Below, piece by piece: positions 42,531 through 52,512 of a stretch of 64,000 bases of DNA. Position 1 is the first letter of the stretch; each line of letters opens with the position of its first letter. Source of the stretch: Asticcacaulis sp. AC402. Its GTDB lineage: Bacteria > Pseudomonadota > Alphaproteobacteria > Caulobacterales > Caulobacteraceae. A program made the position numbers and the translations under genes. The DNA lies in NCBI RefSeq assembly GCF_000495835.1, contig NZ_AWGC01000001.1:62001-126000 (forward strand). The letters run 5' to 3'. The notes below the pieces were generated by a model. That model searched no databases. It worked only from the letters and a program-made list of their open reading frames with translations, and was not told the DNA's origin.

Positions 42531-45224
42531 TCAGAATTCCGCCCAATCGGCGTCCATGGCCGAGCGCAGGTCATCCTGGAGCCGCGCCGCACCGCCGGCG
42601 ACCCGGCGTGCAGCCGCCTTGCGCGGCGCCGGTGCGGGGTTGCGCGCAACCTCGACCGGCCGGACGGCATCGCGTTGTGAAACGGCGTGTGGCAGGCTGA
42701 AATAGGCCATGCGGCTGTGCATATTCTCCGCCTGGTCCTGCAACATGCGCGATGAAGCCGCGTTCTCTTCGACCAGGGCCGAGTTCTGCTGGGTCATTTC
42801 ATCCATCTGGGAAACAGCCGTGTTGATTTCCTCGACACCGACCGACTGCTCCTTGGAAGCCGCGGCGATTTCCGAGACGATTTCAGCCACCTGGCGGATC
42901 GAACCGACGATTTCGGTCAAGGCGCCGCCGGCATCATTGACCAGCCTGACGCCATCCTTGACCTCGTTGCCGGAGGCTGCGATCAGGGTCTTGATGTCCT
43001 TGGCGGCGCCCGATGAACGCTGGGCCAGGGAGCGGACCTCGGCAGCGACGACGGCAAAGCCTTTCCCGGCATCCCCTGCCCGCGCCGCTTCGACCGCAGC
43101 GTTAAGGGCCAGCAGATTGGTCTGGAAGGCGATTTCGTCGATGACCCCGATAATGTCGGAAATCTTCTGCGACGATGCTTCGATACGCGACATGGCCTGG
43201 ACCGCCTGGGAGACGACCTCACCGCCCTTGCCGGCGACCTGGGAGGCCGTTCCGGCCAGCTTGCTGGCCTGTTGGGCATTGTCGGCATTCTGCTTGATGG
43301 TCGAGGCAATCTCTTCCATCGAAGAGGCAGTCTCCTGCAGGCTCGACGCCTGCTGCTCGGTCCGCTGCGACAGGTCGTTGGTGCCGGCGGTGATTTCGGC
43401 CGTGGCAACCTTGATCTCGCCGGCGCCAGCCGTGACCTGCTCAACAATAACGCAAAGCTTGTCCGAGGTCTCATTCAGCTTGTTCTTCAGGTCTTCAAAC
43501 AGACCGCTATAGGAATTTTCGATCCGGCGGGTCAGGTCACCTTCGGCCAGATAACCAAGATGGATCGAAACCTCGTTCAGGCTCTCGGCCGTGTTTTCGC
43601 ACAGGCGATTCATGGCCTCGGCCAGGTTGCGCATAAAGCCGGTCTTGCCCTCAAGCTCGAGGCGTTCACTGAAGTCACCCTCAACAGCAGCCTGGACGAC
43701 GCGATCGACTTCACCCTCGATGTGCTTTTCGGCCGTAATGTCCTTCCATTCCACGACCGAGCCGAGGCGCTGACCGGCGTCATCAATAACGGGACTGGCG
43801 GTCAGGTCGAACTGACGCGTGCCAACCTTGATCTGGGTTTTAAAGGTTGTCGTCAGCCGCTCCAGCATTCCGCGCTGATGCGCCGGATTTTTATGGAAGA
43901 CATCGATGTTTGCGCCATCCAGCTTAGACGCGTCGAAGTTCGGCAAAGCGGCGCGCAGGTCGCTTTCTGCATTCGACATCATCGCACGGACGGACGTGTT
44001 GAGATAAATAATCTTGCCTTCGGGGTCGGCCATCATGACATTGGTCGAGCAGTTGTCGAGCGCGACCTTGATCCGCAGATTTTCGCCGGCGATGCGTTTG
44101 CTGGTTATGCCATTTTGCTTGAAGACTTCGACGCTCCTGGCCATGGCGCCGACCTCGTCACGCCGGTTCGCGCCGGGTACGGTGACATCGAAATCGTCGT
44201 TCGCCAGTTTCGTCATCACCGTGCTCAAACGACCGATCGTGCCGGATATCTCCAGTGCGATGAAGGCGGCAAGACCGATCGCCGCGGCAGCTATAGCGCC
44301 GGCGATTGCCAGCAAGGTCAGCATATTAAGCCAAATGCCGGCAATGCGGGCCTGGAGCAGGCGGTCAAGTTCATCGGCTGACGTCACCCAAAGGGTATCG
44401 TAGGCCGCCTCAAGCTTCTCATGGAGTGGTAGCAGGACCTCCATATCCGCGCCGGTGATACGTCCTCCCACTTGGGTGCGGTCCAGCAGGCGCTGAAGTT
44501 CGTCGGTGTAGGCCTTGTTTGCCGCCGTGAACGTTGCCACCGCCGGATTGATCCGGCCTGACACAGCGGAGTCCTTGGTCCCCTTGAGTGCGCTTTGCGC
44601 CGATGCCACGGTCGCCGCCTCGGCTTCTCGCAGCGCACCCAGCAGACTGCCCAGGTCGACAGCGAATTTCGTCGTCACTGGCTTATCCACCTGGGCCAGA
44701 ACGACCTGATAGGCATCGTTGTTGCGACCTCCCATTGTCGGCAGGTTCACCGTAATGATATTCTGGAGATAGTAGGTGTCGATATCCGGATCCAGGGTGA
44801 GATTGCTCTCATTGCCGACTTCGGCCACCAGCGCCGACACGGCAGTAACTGCGCTCGATGCGGCCTGCGCCGATTCGATCGGCCGCGCCGGAAAACCAAG
44901 GCCATCAAGGGCCTTGCGGGTCTCTTGATAGACAGGATCGATACCCAGCTTTTGGGCCAGGTTCGTCGCCTCGGCGAGGCTTTCACCACCCAGATGGGCC
45001 TGAGGCGCCTGGCCGTCTTCCACGGCGGCATAGAGGGCTGACAAGGTCTGCCACACCGGACGCAGATAGGCTGTACCGACCCGTTCCTTTTCGGCGAAGC
45101 CGATGTCCTGAAGGTTGGTATTGATAAACAGACCGGACATGATCACCAGCGGCACGCTGAGCGTGCCGACGATCAGGGCCAGTTTGCCGCGAAGCTTGAT
45201 ATTGTTCAGCGAAAGCATGGACAT
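42531..45224 (-). CDS. Methyl-accepting chemotaxis protein with PAS domain and docking tail
   Basis: 897 residues. First membrane helix near residues 12-32 ([20 protein letters not shown]), a periplasmic helical sensor to about residue 300, second helix ([20 protein letters not shown]) and HAMP. A PAS domain near 390-510 ([20 protein letters not shown] to [18 protein letters not shown]), a second HAMP-like piece, then the signalling domain with [20 protein letters not shown] and [21 protein letters not shown]-terminus DADWAEF fits the x-W-x-x-F docking pentapeptide (E. coli NWETF) for CheR/CheB. The likely main input of cluster 2. Confidence 0.93.
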   Translation of the reverse strand: MSMLSLNNIKLRGKLALIVGTLSVPLVIMSGLFINTNLQDIGFAEKERVGTAYLRPVWQTLSALYAAVEDGQAPQAHLGGESLAEATNLAQKLGIDPVYQETRKALDGLGFPARPIESAQAASSAVTAVSALVAEVGNESNLTLDPDIDTYYLQNIITVNLPTMGGRNNDAYQVVLAQVDKPVTTKFAVDLGSLLGALREAEAATVASAQSALKGTKDSAVSGRINPAVATFTAANKAYTDELQRLLDRTQVGGRITGADMEVLLPLHEKLEAAYDTLWVTSADELDRLLQARIAGIWLNMLTLLAIAGAIAAAAIGLAAFIALEISGTIGRLSTVMTKLANDDFDVTVPGANRRDEVGAMARSVEVFKQNGITSKRIAGENLRIKVALDNCSTNVMMADPEGKIIYLNTSVRAMMSNAESDLRAALPNFDASKLDGANIDVFHKNPAHQRGMLERLTTTFKTQIKVGTRQFDLTASPVIDDAGQRLGSVVEWKDITAEKHIEGEVDRVVQAAVEGDFSERLELEGKTGFMRNLAEAMNRLCENTAESLNEVSIHLGYLAEGDLTRRIENSYSGLFEDLKNKLNETSDKLCVIVEQVTAGAGEIKVATAEITAGTNDLSQRTEQQASSLQETASSMEEIASTIKQNADNAQQASKLAGTASQVAGKGGEVVSQAVQAMSRIEASSQKISDIIGVIDEIAFQTNLLALNAAVEAARAGDAGKGFAVVAAEVRSLAQRSSGAAKDIKTLIAASGNEVKDGVRLVNDAGGALTEIVGSIRQVAEIVSEIAAASKEQSVGVEEINTAVSQMDEMTQQNSALVEENAASSRMLQDQAENMHSRMAYFSLPHAVSQRDAVRPVEVARNPAPAPRKAAARRVAGGAARLQDDLRSAMDADWAEF

Positions 45225-45242
45225 ATTCCTCTGGTGCCGTGG

Positions 45243-45770
45243 TCAGGCGGCGGTTTCGTGGGCGGGCTGGTCGCCCGGAAGGGTCAGGGTGTCGAATAGG
45301 GTGTCGAGCGCCAGCAGAACGACCATGGTGTCGCCCTGGGTGATGATGCCGGCCAGGTAGCGGTGGTCGCCGCGAATCGATGTCTCGGGTACCGCTCCGA
45401 TATTGTCGTCGGCGACGCTCAGAATATCGCTGACCTGGTCGACCAGAAGGCCGACGAGACGATCTCCGACAGCGACGATGACGACGACGTGTTTGGCCGT
45501 AGCCTCTGTGGGTCCCTGTCCGAAGCGGCTGCGCAGATCGAAAACCGGCACGATGGCGCCGCGCAGGTTCAGCACGCCACGAACATAGTCTGGCTGGTTG
45601 GGGAGCACGGTCGTCCGTGTCCAGCCCTTGATTTCGCGAACGGCCAGGATGTCGATCGCGTAGTCTTCCGTCCCCACCCGGAAACTGATGAACTGACGCA
45701 CGCCGTTTTGGTCGGCGCCACGTCCGATCATGCCCAGGGTGTCTTCATAGGTGCGCTGAAATTCGCTCAT
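45243..45770 (-). CDS. cheW: Chemotaxis coupling protein CheW, cluster 2
   Basis: 175 residues, with about 30 before the fold begins at QFISFRVGTEDYAIDILAVREI. PNQPDYVRGVLNLRGAIVPVFDLR holds the NLRG motif; VVIVAVGDRLVGLLVDQVSDIL follows. Start overlaps the cheA stop (ATGA). Confidence 0.94.
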   Translation of the reverse strand: MSEFQRTYEDTLGMIGRGADQNGVRQFISFRVGTEDYAIDILAVREIKGWTRTTVLPNQPDYVRGVLNLRGAIVPVFDLRSRFGQGPTEATAKHVVVIVAVGDRLVGLLVDQVSDILSVADDNIGAVPETSIRGDHRYLAGIITQGDTMVVLLALDTLFDTLTLPGDQPAHETAA

Positions 45771-47782
45771 GCAGCGGTCTCCTTAAGACTGGCCAATTGT
45801 TCGATGTCGAGAATGAGGGCGACGCGGCCGTCGCCCAGTATCGTGCCGCCGGAAATGCCCGGTACGGCGGTGAAATTTGCCTGCAAGGATTTAATGACCA
45901 CCTGCTGCTGACCAATCAGGCCGTCAACCACGAGGCCGAGACGGCCACCGGTCGCTGTCTCAACCAGAACGACAAGGCCCAGAACCGGGTCGTGAACGGC
46001 ATCGGCGACGCCGAAAACCCTTCCCAGTCCCAGAAGAGGAACATAGTCACCGCGGACACTGACAATGCGGCCGCCACCGGACAATTCGCGGATCTGACCT
46101 GAAGCCGGCCGGAAACTTTCGACGATGGATGTCAGAGGGAGAATGTAGCGTTCCGAACCAACAGAAATCAGCATGCCGTCCAGAACGGCAAGAGTCAGGG
46201 GGATGATCAGGGTAAAACGGGTACCGTGGCCGGCGACGGAGTTCACCTGAATCCGGCCGCCTATTTTCTGAATATTACGGCGGACGACATCCATGCCAAC
46301 GCCGCGGCCGGACACGTCGGAAACGGTCTGGGCCGTTGAGAATCCCGGGGCAAAGATGAGGTCGAGGGCCTCGTCATCGCCAAGGACGGTGCCGGGAGGG
46401 ACAATCCCTTTTTCGATTGCCTTGGCCACCAGGCGCGCGCGATCGATCCCGGCGCCGTCGTCCTCAATCTGGATCAGGATGTTGCTGCCAACCTGGCTGG
46501 CATTGAGTGTGATCGTGCCTTCGGCAGATTTTCCCGCCGCACATCTGACAGCGGGACTTTCGATACCGTGGTCCACGCTGTTGCGGATCATATGGGTCAG
46601 CGGATCCGACAGCTCTTCGATCACCGTTTTGTCGAGTTCCGTCTGTTCGCCAACCATGATGAGGCGAACCTGCTTGTCGAGCCTGGCGGCGACATCGCGA
46701 ACAAGGCGTGGCATCCGCGCAAAGACGGACCGGACGGGCTGCATCCGGATGGCCATCACGCAATCCTGCAGTTCGCGTGTCAGAGCATCGAGCGATTCCA
46801 GACCGTCGACAACCGGCAGGTTATGGCTCGCCAGCTCCTGTCGCAGCATGGCCTGGGATATGACCAGTTCGCCGACCATATCAACCAGTTTGTCGACACG
46901 CGACAGTTCGACGCGAATAGAGGTCTGGACCGCCGGCCGTTTGGCTCCATAATCCACATTTACCACCGAAGCAGGGGTCTGTTCTCGGGCAGCGTCGGCG
47001 ACATCTTCAAGGACAGGTGTCTCAAGCCACAGACCGAATCCTTCATCTTCGGAAGCAACGGGTGTGCGGACTTCGTGAGAAATTTCGGCATCGTCTTCAA
47101 CAAATTCGAAGACCTCACGAATCGCCTCCTCCGCTGCTTCTGTTTCGAGGACGAAGGTCCACGAAAGATAGCAGTCCTGTGTATCGATCCGTTCCAGCAT
47201 AGGAACCCGGCTCGCGTCGCAAGCTGTCGTCAAACGCCCCAGGGTCGACAACTCGCGGATGACCAGCAGTGGCTCATTTGCCTTGCGCAACAAGTCGGCA
47301 TGCGGGACGAAACGGATCTCGACGCAGCGCGATTCACAATTCACCGGCGGCAAGATGGGTGCCGTCGCGGCGGAGACGCTTTCGACGGCCATCAAGGTGT
47401 TGATGGCCGTCATGACGTCGGCACCCGCATCATCCGGTGCCGACCGTTCGGCCTGGGCCGCGGCGACCAGTTCGGCCAGAATGTCGGCCGCACGAATAAT
47501 CAGACCGGCGACCGCTGGGTTGACGGCCATACGGCCGTCGCGCAATCGATCCAAAAGGGCCTCGAACCCGTGGGCGAACTCGACGAGGCGGCGGTAATCG
47601 AACATGCCCGCGCCGGCCTTGATCGAATGTACCGCGCGAAAAACGGCGTCCAGCTCCTCACGATCCAGACGCCCGGACTTCAGGACCTCCAGACGATCAT
47701 CCATATCGGCCAGCATCTCCGCGCTTTCGGCGAAGAAGGTCTGGCGAAACTGAGCGTAGTCGTTGCGGGCTTGGGTCGACAT
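45767..47782 (-). CDS. cheA: Chemotaxis histidine kinase CheA, cluster 2
   Basis: 671 residues. HPt with His52 in FRAVHSIKAGAGMFD. Linker with a P2-like segment (FVPHADLLRKANEPLLVIRELS). Dimer helices (IRVELSRVDKLVDMVGELVI), ATPase with DPLTHMIRNSVDHGIES, IEDDGAGIDRARL and VSGRGVGMDVVRR, and one C-terminal CheW-like domain. Unlike cluster 1 CheA it has a single P5 domain. Lies between cheY and cheW. Confidence 0.95.
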   Translation of the reverse strand: MSTQARNDYAQFRQTFFAESAEMLADMDDRLEVLKSGRLDREELDAVFRAVHSIKAGAGMFDYRRLVEFAHGFEALLDRLRDGRMAVNPAVAGLIIRAADILAELVAAAQAERSAPDDAGADVMTAINTLMAVESVSAATAPILPPVNCESRCVEIRFVPHADLLRKANEPLLVIRELSTLGRLTTACDASRVPMLERIDTQDCYLSWTFVLETEAAEEAIREVFEFVEDDAEISHEVRTPVASEDEGFGLWLETPVLEDVADAAREQTPASVVNVDYGAKRPAVQTSIRVELSRVDKLVDMVGELVISQAMLRQELASHNLPVVDGLESLDALTRELQDCVMAIRMQPVRSVFARMPRLVRDVAARLDKQVRLIMVGEQTELDKTVIEELSDPLTHMIRNSVDHGIESPAVRCAAGKSAEGTITLNASQVGSNILIQIEDDGAGIDRARLVAKAIEKGIVPPGTVLGDDEALDLIFAPGFSTAQTVSDVSGRGVGMDVVRRNIQKIGGRIQVNSVAGHGTRFTLIIPLTLAVLDGMLISVGSERYILPLTSIVESFRPASGQIRELSGGGRIVSVRGDYVPLLGLGRVFGVADAVHDPVLGLVVLVETATGGRLGLVVDGLIGQQQVVIKSLQANFTAVPGISGGTILGDGRVALILDIEQLASLKETAA

Positions 47783-47787
47783 GACGG

Positions 47788-48153
47788 CTACGGGCAGACC
47801 TTGTTGACGACCGCAACCAGTTTGTCAGGCGCAAAAGGCTTGACGATCCAGCCTGTCGCACCGGCAGCACGGCCGGCGGCCTTCTTGTCTTCGCCACCCT
47901 CCGTGGTCAGGATCAGGATGGGCGTTGAGCGAAACTGCGGCTGGGCGCGCAATTCCCTGACCAGGGTGACACCGTCCATGTTCGGCATGTTAATGTCGGT
48001 GAGGATAACATCGACGGGTTGTGTCTTGACGACGGCCAGGGCCTTGACGCCGTCCTCGGCTTCAAAGACCTCAAAGCCGGCGTTGCGAAGAGTAAATGAG
48101 ACCATGTCACGCATGGTTTTGGAATCGTCTACGGCAAGTACGCGCTTCGACAT
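47788..48153 (-). CDS. cheY: Response regulator CheY, cluster 2
   Basis: 121 residues, single receiver. VLAVDDSKTMRDMV, Asp53 in VILTDINMPNMDG, ILTTEGG with the conserved Thr, and WIVKPFAPDKL with Lys. Starts 1 base after the STAS stop. Confidence 0.95.
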   Translation of the reverse strand: MSKRVLAVDDSKTMRDMVSFTLRNAGFEVFEAEDGVKALAVVKTQPVDVILTDINMPNMDGVTLVRELRAQPQFRSTPILILTTEGGEDKKAAGRAAGATGWIVKPFAPDKLVAVVNKVCP

Positions 48154-48154
48154 G

Positions 48155-48442
48155 TTAGTGCGGTTCCTTGAGGAGGTTGAAATGCTCGGGGCCGTCCAGG
48201 CCGGCCATGGCGAGCGCCTGGGTCAAGGCCGGTGACAGCGGGGTGATGTCAAACTCCAGACCCTGTGCAGCGAAGCTGAGCCGGGCGGACCACAGAACCT
48301 GAAGACCGGCTGTGCCGATACGTTCGACGCGGCCGCCATCGATCCGGCAGGGCGTGTGGCTTCCCATCTGCCCGAGCAGAGAGACCTTCAATGACTCCGC
48401 CGCAGCGCTATCTATCACCGTCGGCAAGTTTAGATTGAACAT
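48155..48442 (-). CDS. Degenerate STAS-domain protein, first gene of che cluster 2
   Basis: 95 residues from the ATG at 48442 (MFNLNLPTVIDSAAAESL). At the STAS phospho-site the segment reads RIGTAGLQVL, with Ala where RsbV-type proteins have the target Ser (D-S-S-G), so it is probably not phosphorylated, as in MlaB-like STAS proteins. STAS genes head chemosensory operons in some Gammaproteobacteria too. It may tune CheA or CheY, or bind the receiver-HATPase next door; neither is proven. Confidence 0.8.
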   Translation of the reverse strand: MFNLNLPTVIDSAAAESLKVSLLGQMGSHTPCRIDGGRVERIGTAGLQVLWSARLSFAAQGLEFDITPLSPALTQALAMAGLDGPEHFNLLKEPH

Positions 48443-48620
48443 GACCTGGACTCCGCGATGCCTTTTTGCTGCGACGCTGCAATCCATTTCGTAATTATAG
48501 GATATTGGTTTCCGCCTACTTAACGGGGGGCACCATCAGTTCTTTTCCATTTCAAATGAAATTCGATACTTTCAGTGTTTTGCAGTAAATTTCTACGCAA
48601 TTTACGTCTGTTAACGCTTA
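48443..48620 (-). other. Probable promoter region of che cluster 2
   Basis: AT-rich by local standards, no gene, ends at a family A repeat. It must contain the promoter of the STAS-cheYAW-mcp-cheRDB unit unless transcription enters from upstream through the repeat. Confidence 0.4.
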
Positions 48621-48772
48621 TAGCGAGATAGCTTTAGGTAGAATCGCCATCTCGCTCTAAGTTTTTGTTTTGTCGCGCAATTTATCCGAAAAGTGCTGCA
48701 CACTTTATCGGATTGCGCTCTAGCTTTTTTTGTCACGCCCATCCAGAAACGTGAGTCACCCGTTTCGGGATG
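48621..48772. repeat. Repeat family A copy with an extra hairpin
   Basis: Module 1 TAGCGAGAT..GCTTTAGGTAGAATCGC..ATCTCGCTCTA, connector GTTTTTGTTTTGTCGCG, module 2 GCGCAATTTATCCGAAAAGTG / CACTTTATCGGATTGCGC, then an extra hairpin (CATCCAGAAACG / CGTTTCGGGATG) with a T7 run at its left. Its end overlaps the last codons of the receiver-HATPase gene. Confidence 0.85.
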
Positions 48773-49682
48773 AACCCTCCTCACCCGACAGGTTAACGAC
48801 ACACCGGACACGGTTGCCTTTACCTTCGTAAACCAGGGTATCAAACGACAGCAGGCGCGCGGTCGCTATACCGCGGCCATGCGGATCGGTAGCGCGTTCA
48901 GGGCTGAGCTCAAGGTATGACTGGAACGCGAAGCCGGCGCCTTTGTCCTCAATGCAGACACTGACCTCGTCAGCGCGAGACTCGATTGTCAATTCGGCAA
49001 AGCGCTGCGCTTGATCGGCAAGGGCCAGACGGCGGTCGACCTCCGCCTCCCATTCGCCTTCGACCACCAGTTTCGTCTTTTCGGCGTAGCTGATCCCCAG
49101 GTTGCCATGCTCGACAGCGTTGATCATCAATTCGCTCAGACCGTAGACAACGCGTTCCGGTTCGGGAAAGCAGTTGGCAATGAAGACAGCGAGGTTGCGG
49201 GCATCCTCAAGCGTGCGAAACCGGAAAGTCCCATGCTGCAACAACCCCAGGACCTTGCGGTGGCGGCGAACGTCGCCGAGCAGCTCTTTGCGGCGGCGGG
49301 CGTCGTCCAGGGCGGAACGGACCAGGCTGAGAAGAATCTCCGCCGCATAGGGCTTGGTCAGGTAATAGAAAACCCCGGCCTCGATGCCTTGTCGCACCTG
49401 ATCATGCGACGCTGCCGCCGTCTGCATGATGACCGGGATGTCGCGGAATCTTGGCTCGGCCTTCAAGGCGGACAGGCAGGCCATGCCGTCCATGTTCGGC
49501 ATCATCCGATCAAGGACGATAACCTCTATATCGGGATGCAGGTCAAGCAGGGCCAGGGCTTCGCGGCCATCGACTGCCAGAACGGGATTATAACCGGCGT
49601 CATCCAGTATCTCACCCAGAATGTCGAGATTGAAATCTTCGTCGTCGACAGCCAAAATCTTGGGTCGGGTTTGCGAATCCAT
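48756..49682 (-). CDS. Receiver-HATPase protein (RsbW-like kinase domain)
   Basis: 308 residues from the ATG at 49682. Receiver domain: ILAVDDEDFNLDILGEIL, Asp58 in VIVLDRMMPNMDG, MQTAAASHDQ, YYLTKPYAAE. A link region precedes a small ATPase of the RsbW/anti-sigma kind: VVYGLSELMINAVEHGNLG (N box), IEDKGAGFAF, and DPHGRGIATARLL. It has no DHp helix, so it should phosphorylate a protein Ser (STAS) rather than itself. Both ends touch family A repeats in the same orientation. Confidence 0.85.
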   Translation of the reverse strand: MDSQTRPKILAVDDEDFNLDILGEILDDAGYNPVLAVDGREALALLDLHPDIEVIVLDRMMPNMDGMACLSALKAEPRFRDIPVIMQTAAASHDQVRQGIEAGVFYYLTKPYAAEILLSLVRSALDDARRRKELLGDVRRHRKVLGLLQHGTFRFRTLEDARNLAVFIANCFPEPERVVYGLSELMINAVEHGNLGISYAEKTKLVVEGEWEAEVDRRLALADQAQRFAELTIESRADEVSVCIEDKGAGFAFQSYLELSPERATDPHGRGIATARLLSFDTLVYEGKGNRVRCVVNLSGEEGSSRNG

Positions 49683-49705
49683 GTTTGTCTCCTCGTCACC
49701 GCCAG

Positions 49706-49803
49706 GGCAGGATGGCTTTAGGTAGAATCGCCATCCCGCTCGAGGTTTTTGTTTTGTCGCGCAATCTATCCGAAACGTGCTGAACACTTTATCGGATTGC
49801 GCT
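49706..49803. repeat. Repeat family A copy upstream of the receiver-HATPase gene
   Basis: Same order and orientation as the copy at 48621, with the same inner text GCTTTAGGTAGAATCGCCAT, the GTTTTTGTTTTGTCGCGCAA connector and module 2. It ends 6 bases before the histidine-kinase stop. Confidence 0.85.
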
Positions 49804-49808
49804 GAAGC

Positions 49809-52451
49809 TTAACCGGCAAGGGCGATTTCGACGCTTTCACGCGGCAATACGAAGGTCAGGCGCGCACCCCTGGGTGCCAGGTTTTCTGCCCAGATCGTGC
49901 CGCCGTGGGCGTCAATGATCTGGCGGCAGATCGACAAGCCGAGCCCCGTCCCGCCCGCGCCCGAACGCGTCTGGCTCGACTGGACGAAGGTCTCAAAAAT
50001 GTGCTCGAGTTCACCGTCCGGGACGCCGGGCCCCTCATCGCTCACAGAACACACCAGCCCATCAGGCGTATCTTCGACGCACACTGTCACATCGCCGCCC
50101 TCCGGCGAAAACTTGATGGCATTGGACAAGAGATTGACCAAGACCTGGATCATGCGTCCGCGATCGATCGTCACGACCGTATCGGCAGTCTTCCAGGCCA
50201 CCGAAAGATTGAGGTGGCGCGCCTTAACCAGCGAGTCCAGTTCCATGCAGCTGTGTTCAATGACGTTGCGCAGATCGTTCGACGCCAGGTCAAACGTCAT
50301 CTTGCCCGATTCCAGTTTCGCCAAGTCCAACAGGTTGTTGAGCAGGCCGAGCAGGCGCGATCCGGCGGTCTGGATATTGCCGAGATACTTTGCCAGCTTT
50401 TCGCTGGCATCGCCCGCCGGCAAGCTGACCAGGCGCTTCTCTCCCATAACGGCGTAGTTCAGAATGGCGTGCATCGGCGTGCGTAGTTCGTGCGACATGT
50501 TGGATAGAAATTCCGACTTGGCGCGCACCGAGGCCTCCGCCTGTTCCTTGGCCTGCCTCAAGTCCGATGTCTGCGCCTCGACGAGTGATTGCAGGTGATC
50601 ACGGTGCTGGGTCAGCTCACCCTCCAGGCGCTTGCGCTCGGTGATGACCTCGGTGAACATGATGATGCCCATGACCATGTCGTCCTCATACCACGGATGG
50701 AAGGCGTAGCTGATCCATTCCTCCCCTCCGCCCGGCATGGGCACCAGAGCGCCGGCATTGGTAACGATCTCACCGGACAGGCAACGGCGATGCTCGTCAT
50801 GCCAGAACTCAGCCTGCTCCGGCGCAACCTGATACAGCGTCCGCCCGATCGGATCGCTGTCGTGCAGGCCGTAGTCACTGCGCCAGCGCTCAGACACCAT
50901 CAGGTGGCGCAGTTCGATGTTGAAGACGGCGATGGCCGCGGGGGTGTGACGGAAGAAGATCTCGAGATGCTGCGCGGTACGTTTCAGGCGGGTCTCGAAG
51001 GCCTTTCGGTCGGTAATGTCGGTGGCCGCCATGATGAAGCCCTCGCAGCGCCCGGCGCTGTTGATGCGTGGTGTGGCATTGGCCAGCATCCAGCGATAGT
51101 CGCCATCGACGCGTCTCAACCGGAACCAGCACTGGAAGGCCCTTTGCTGCGCGACACCTTCCGCAAACTTGTCGGCACAGGCTGCGACGTCTTCGCCATG
51201 CACGTTCGCCAGCCAACCGGCGTCCATTTCCTCGGTCAGTGTCTGGCCGCGAAAATCAAGCCAGGTCCGGTTGAAGAAAATGCAGTCTCCGTCGAGATCG
51301 GTGATCCACAGCAGGTTGGGCGTGCTGTCGGCCAGGGCGCGAAACTGCTTTTCGCTATCAGCCACCTTGGCCTCCGTGGCCTTGCGCAGGGTAATGTCCT
51401 GCATGAAGCCCTCGATGGTAATGACGCCATCGCCGTCTCTCGATTTGACGTGGCCGTTGACGCGGACCCAGACCGGCCGGCGCGAACTACCGTCAGGACC
51501 AGAGCGCGGCTGGAGGCGGAATTCGATTTCGAACCGGTCGGCGGATTCCAACTGGCGTCGCAACCCCTGAAGCACAGCCGCGCGCTCGGCATCGGGGATC
51601 AGGTCGGCGAAATGCCGCTCCCTGCCTTGGACGAAGTCGGAAGCCGGATAGCCCGTCAGAGCTTCGATATGGTTATTGACGAACTGGATGGTCAGATTGT
51701 CATCCAGCCGGCATTCGAAAATGACGGCGGATATGTGCGTGATAATCGAACGGTATTTTCCCAGCAGCTCAGCATTTCTGCGGCGCAGAACGGCTATCAG
51801 AGCTGAGAAAGCCACAGCAAACAGCCCTGCCAGGGCCAAACCCACCTCAAGGGCGCCGCGGATAAGCGCTACCTTGGCCTGATATTGCCGGACGCTCATA
51901 TCGACACCGACAATGCCGGCCTGGACGCCATTGCGATAGATCGGCGCATAGGCGCTCAGGAAGGTGCCGTATTCGTCGGTATAGGGCTCACTCTCAACGA
52001 TGGCCTGCCCGGATCGAAGCGCCTTGACCAGGGTCGGCGAAGGCTCTTCATACACTTGCATGACATCTGATGGAATGACCGTTTCGCCCGCCCGTGGAAG
52101 GGCCGCGTCGAGAACGATGCAGGTCGCTTTGCTGCACGGCACGACGGTATAGACATAGATGAGGTCGTCATTCGCCTTGAGGATGCTCAGGTAAGGCGCA
52201 ATCAGGCGCCGGTAGTCCGCGTCCGCCTTCTGTTCCGGTCGGACCATGGTGGCGTGCAGATCCACATCGGTCATATCGGCTGCCATAACCGCCAGATTGC
52301 GCAACCGCCCGTCGACAATCGCGTCGAGTTGCTCGACGGTTTGGTGATAGATAAATCCTCCCGCCACCACCGATCCGGCAAAGATTGTTACCCCGACGCC
52401 GAGGGCGAGGGGATCCAGCCAGGACTTCACTTGCTTAAAAAGCCGCTTCAC
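49809..52451 (-). CDS. Membrane-bound PAS sensor histidine kinase
   Basis: About 880 residues from the GTG at 52451 (a TTG two codons earlier is possible). Membrane helix 1 near 15-38, a periplasmic sensor of about 150 residues (with YTDEYGTFLSAYAPIYRNGVQAGIVGVDMS, a Cache-like end, read in parts), membrane helix 2 near 195-218, then PAS domains near 230-350, 365-485 and 500-620. HisKA His654 in SNMSHELRTPMHA and an ATPase with VLVNLLSNAIKFSPEGG, VSDEGPGVP and GTGLGLSICRQI. No receiver. Likely partner: the adjacent receiver-HATPase. Confidence 0.9.
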   Translation of the reverse strand: MKRLFKQVKSWLDPLALGVGVTIFAGSVVAGGFIYHQTVEQLDAIVDGRLRNLAVMAADMTDVDLHATMVRPEQKADADYRRLIAPYLSILKANDDLIYVYTVVPCSKATCIVLDAALPRAGETVIPSDVMQVYEEPSPTLVKALRSGQAIVESEPYTDEYGTFLSAYAPIYRNGVQAGIVGVDMSVRQYQAKVALIRGALEVGLALAGLFAVAFSALIAVLRRRNAELLGKYRSIITHISAVIFECRLDDNLTIQFVNNHIEALTGYPASDFVQGRERHFADLIPDAERAAVLQGLRRQLESADRFEIEFRLQPRSGPDGSSRRPVWVRVNGHVKSRDGDGVITIEGFMQDITLRKATEAKVADSEKQFRALADSTPNLLWITDLDGDCIFFNRTWLDFRGQTLTEEMDAGWLANVHGEDVAACADKFAEGVAQQRAFQCWFRLRRVDGDYRWMLANATPRINSAGRCEGFIMAATDITDRKAFETRLKRTAQHLEIFFRHTPAAIAVFNIELRHLMVSERWRSDYGLHDSDPIGRTLYQVAPEQAEFWHDEHRRCLSGEIVTNAGALVPMPGGGEEWISYAFHPWYEDDMVMGIIMFTEVITERKRLEGELTQHRDHLQSLVEAQTSDLRQAKEQAEASVRAKSEFLSNMSHELRTPMHAILNYAVMGEKRLVSLPAGDASEKLAKYLGNIQTAGSRLLGLLNNLLDLAKLESGKMTFDLASNDLRNVIEHSCMELDSLVKARHLNLSVAWKTADTVVTIDRGRMIQVLVNLLSNAIKFSPEGGDVTVCVEDTPDGLVCSVSDEGPGVPDGELEHIFETFVQSSQTRSGAGGTGLGLSICRQIIDAHGGTIWAENLAPRGARLTFVLPRESVEIALAG

Positions 52452-52512
52452 AGGCAATCCCCGATTGATTTTCGCAAAGGATTGCAGCAGCGTCTTAAAA
52501 ATTCATAACCGG

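Noticed and set aside
46568-48235. Long plus-strand open frame opposite cheA and cheY of cluster 2
   Set aside because: Crosses two recognised genes and the gap between them; no family features.
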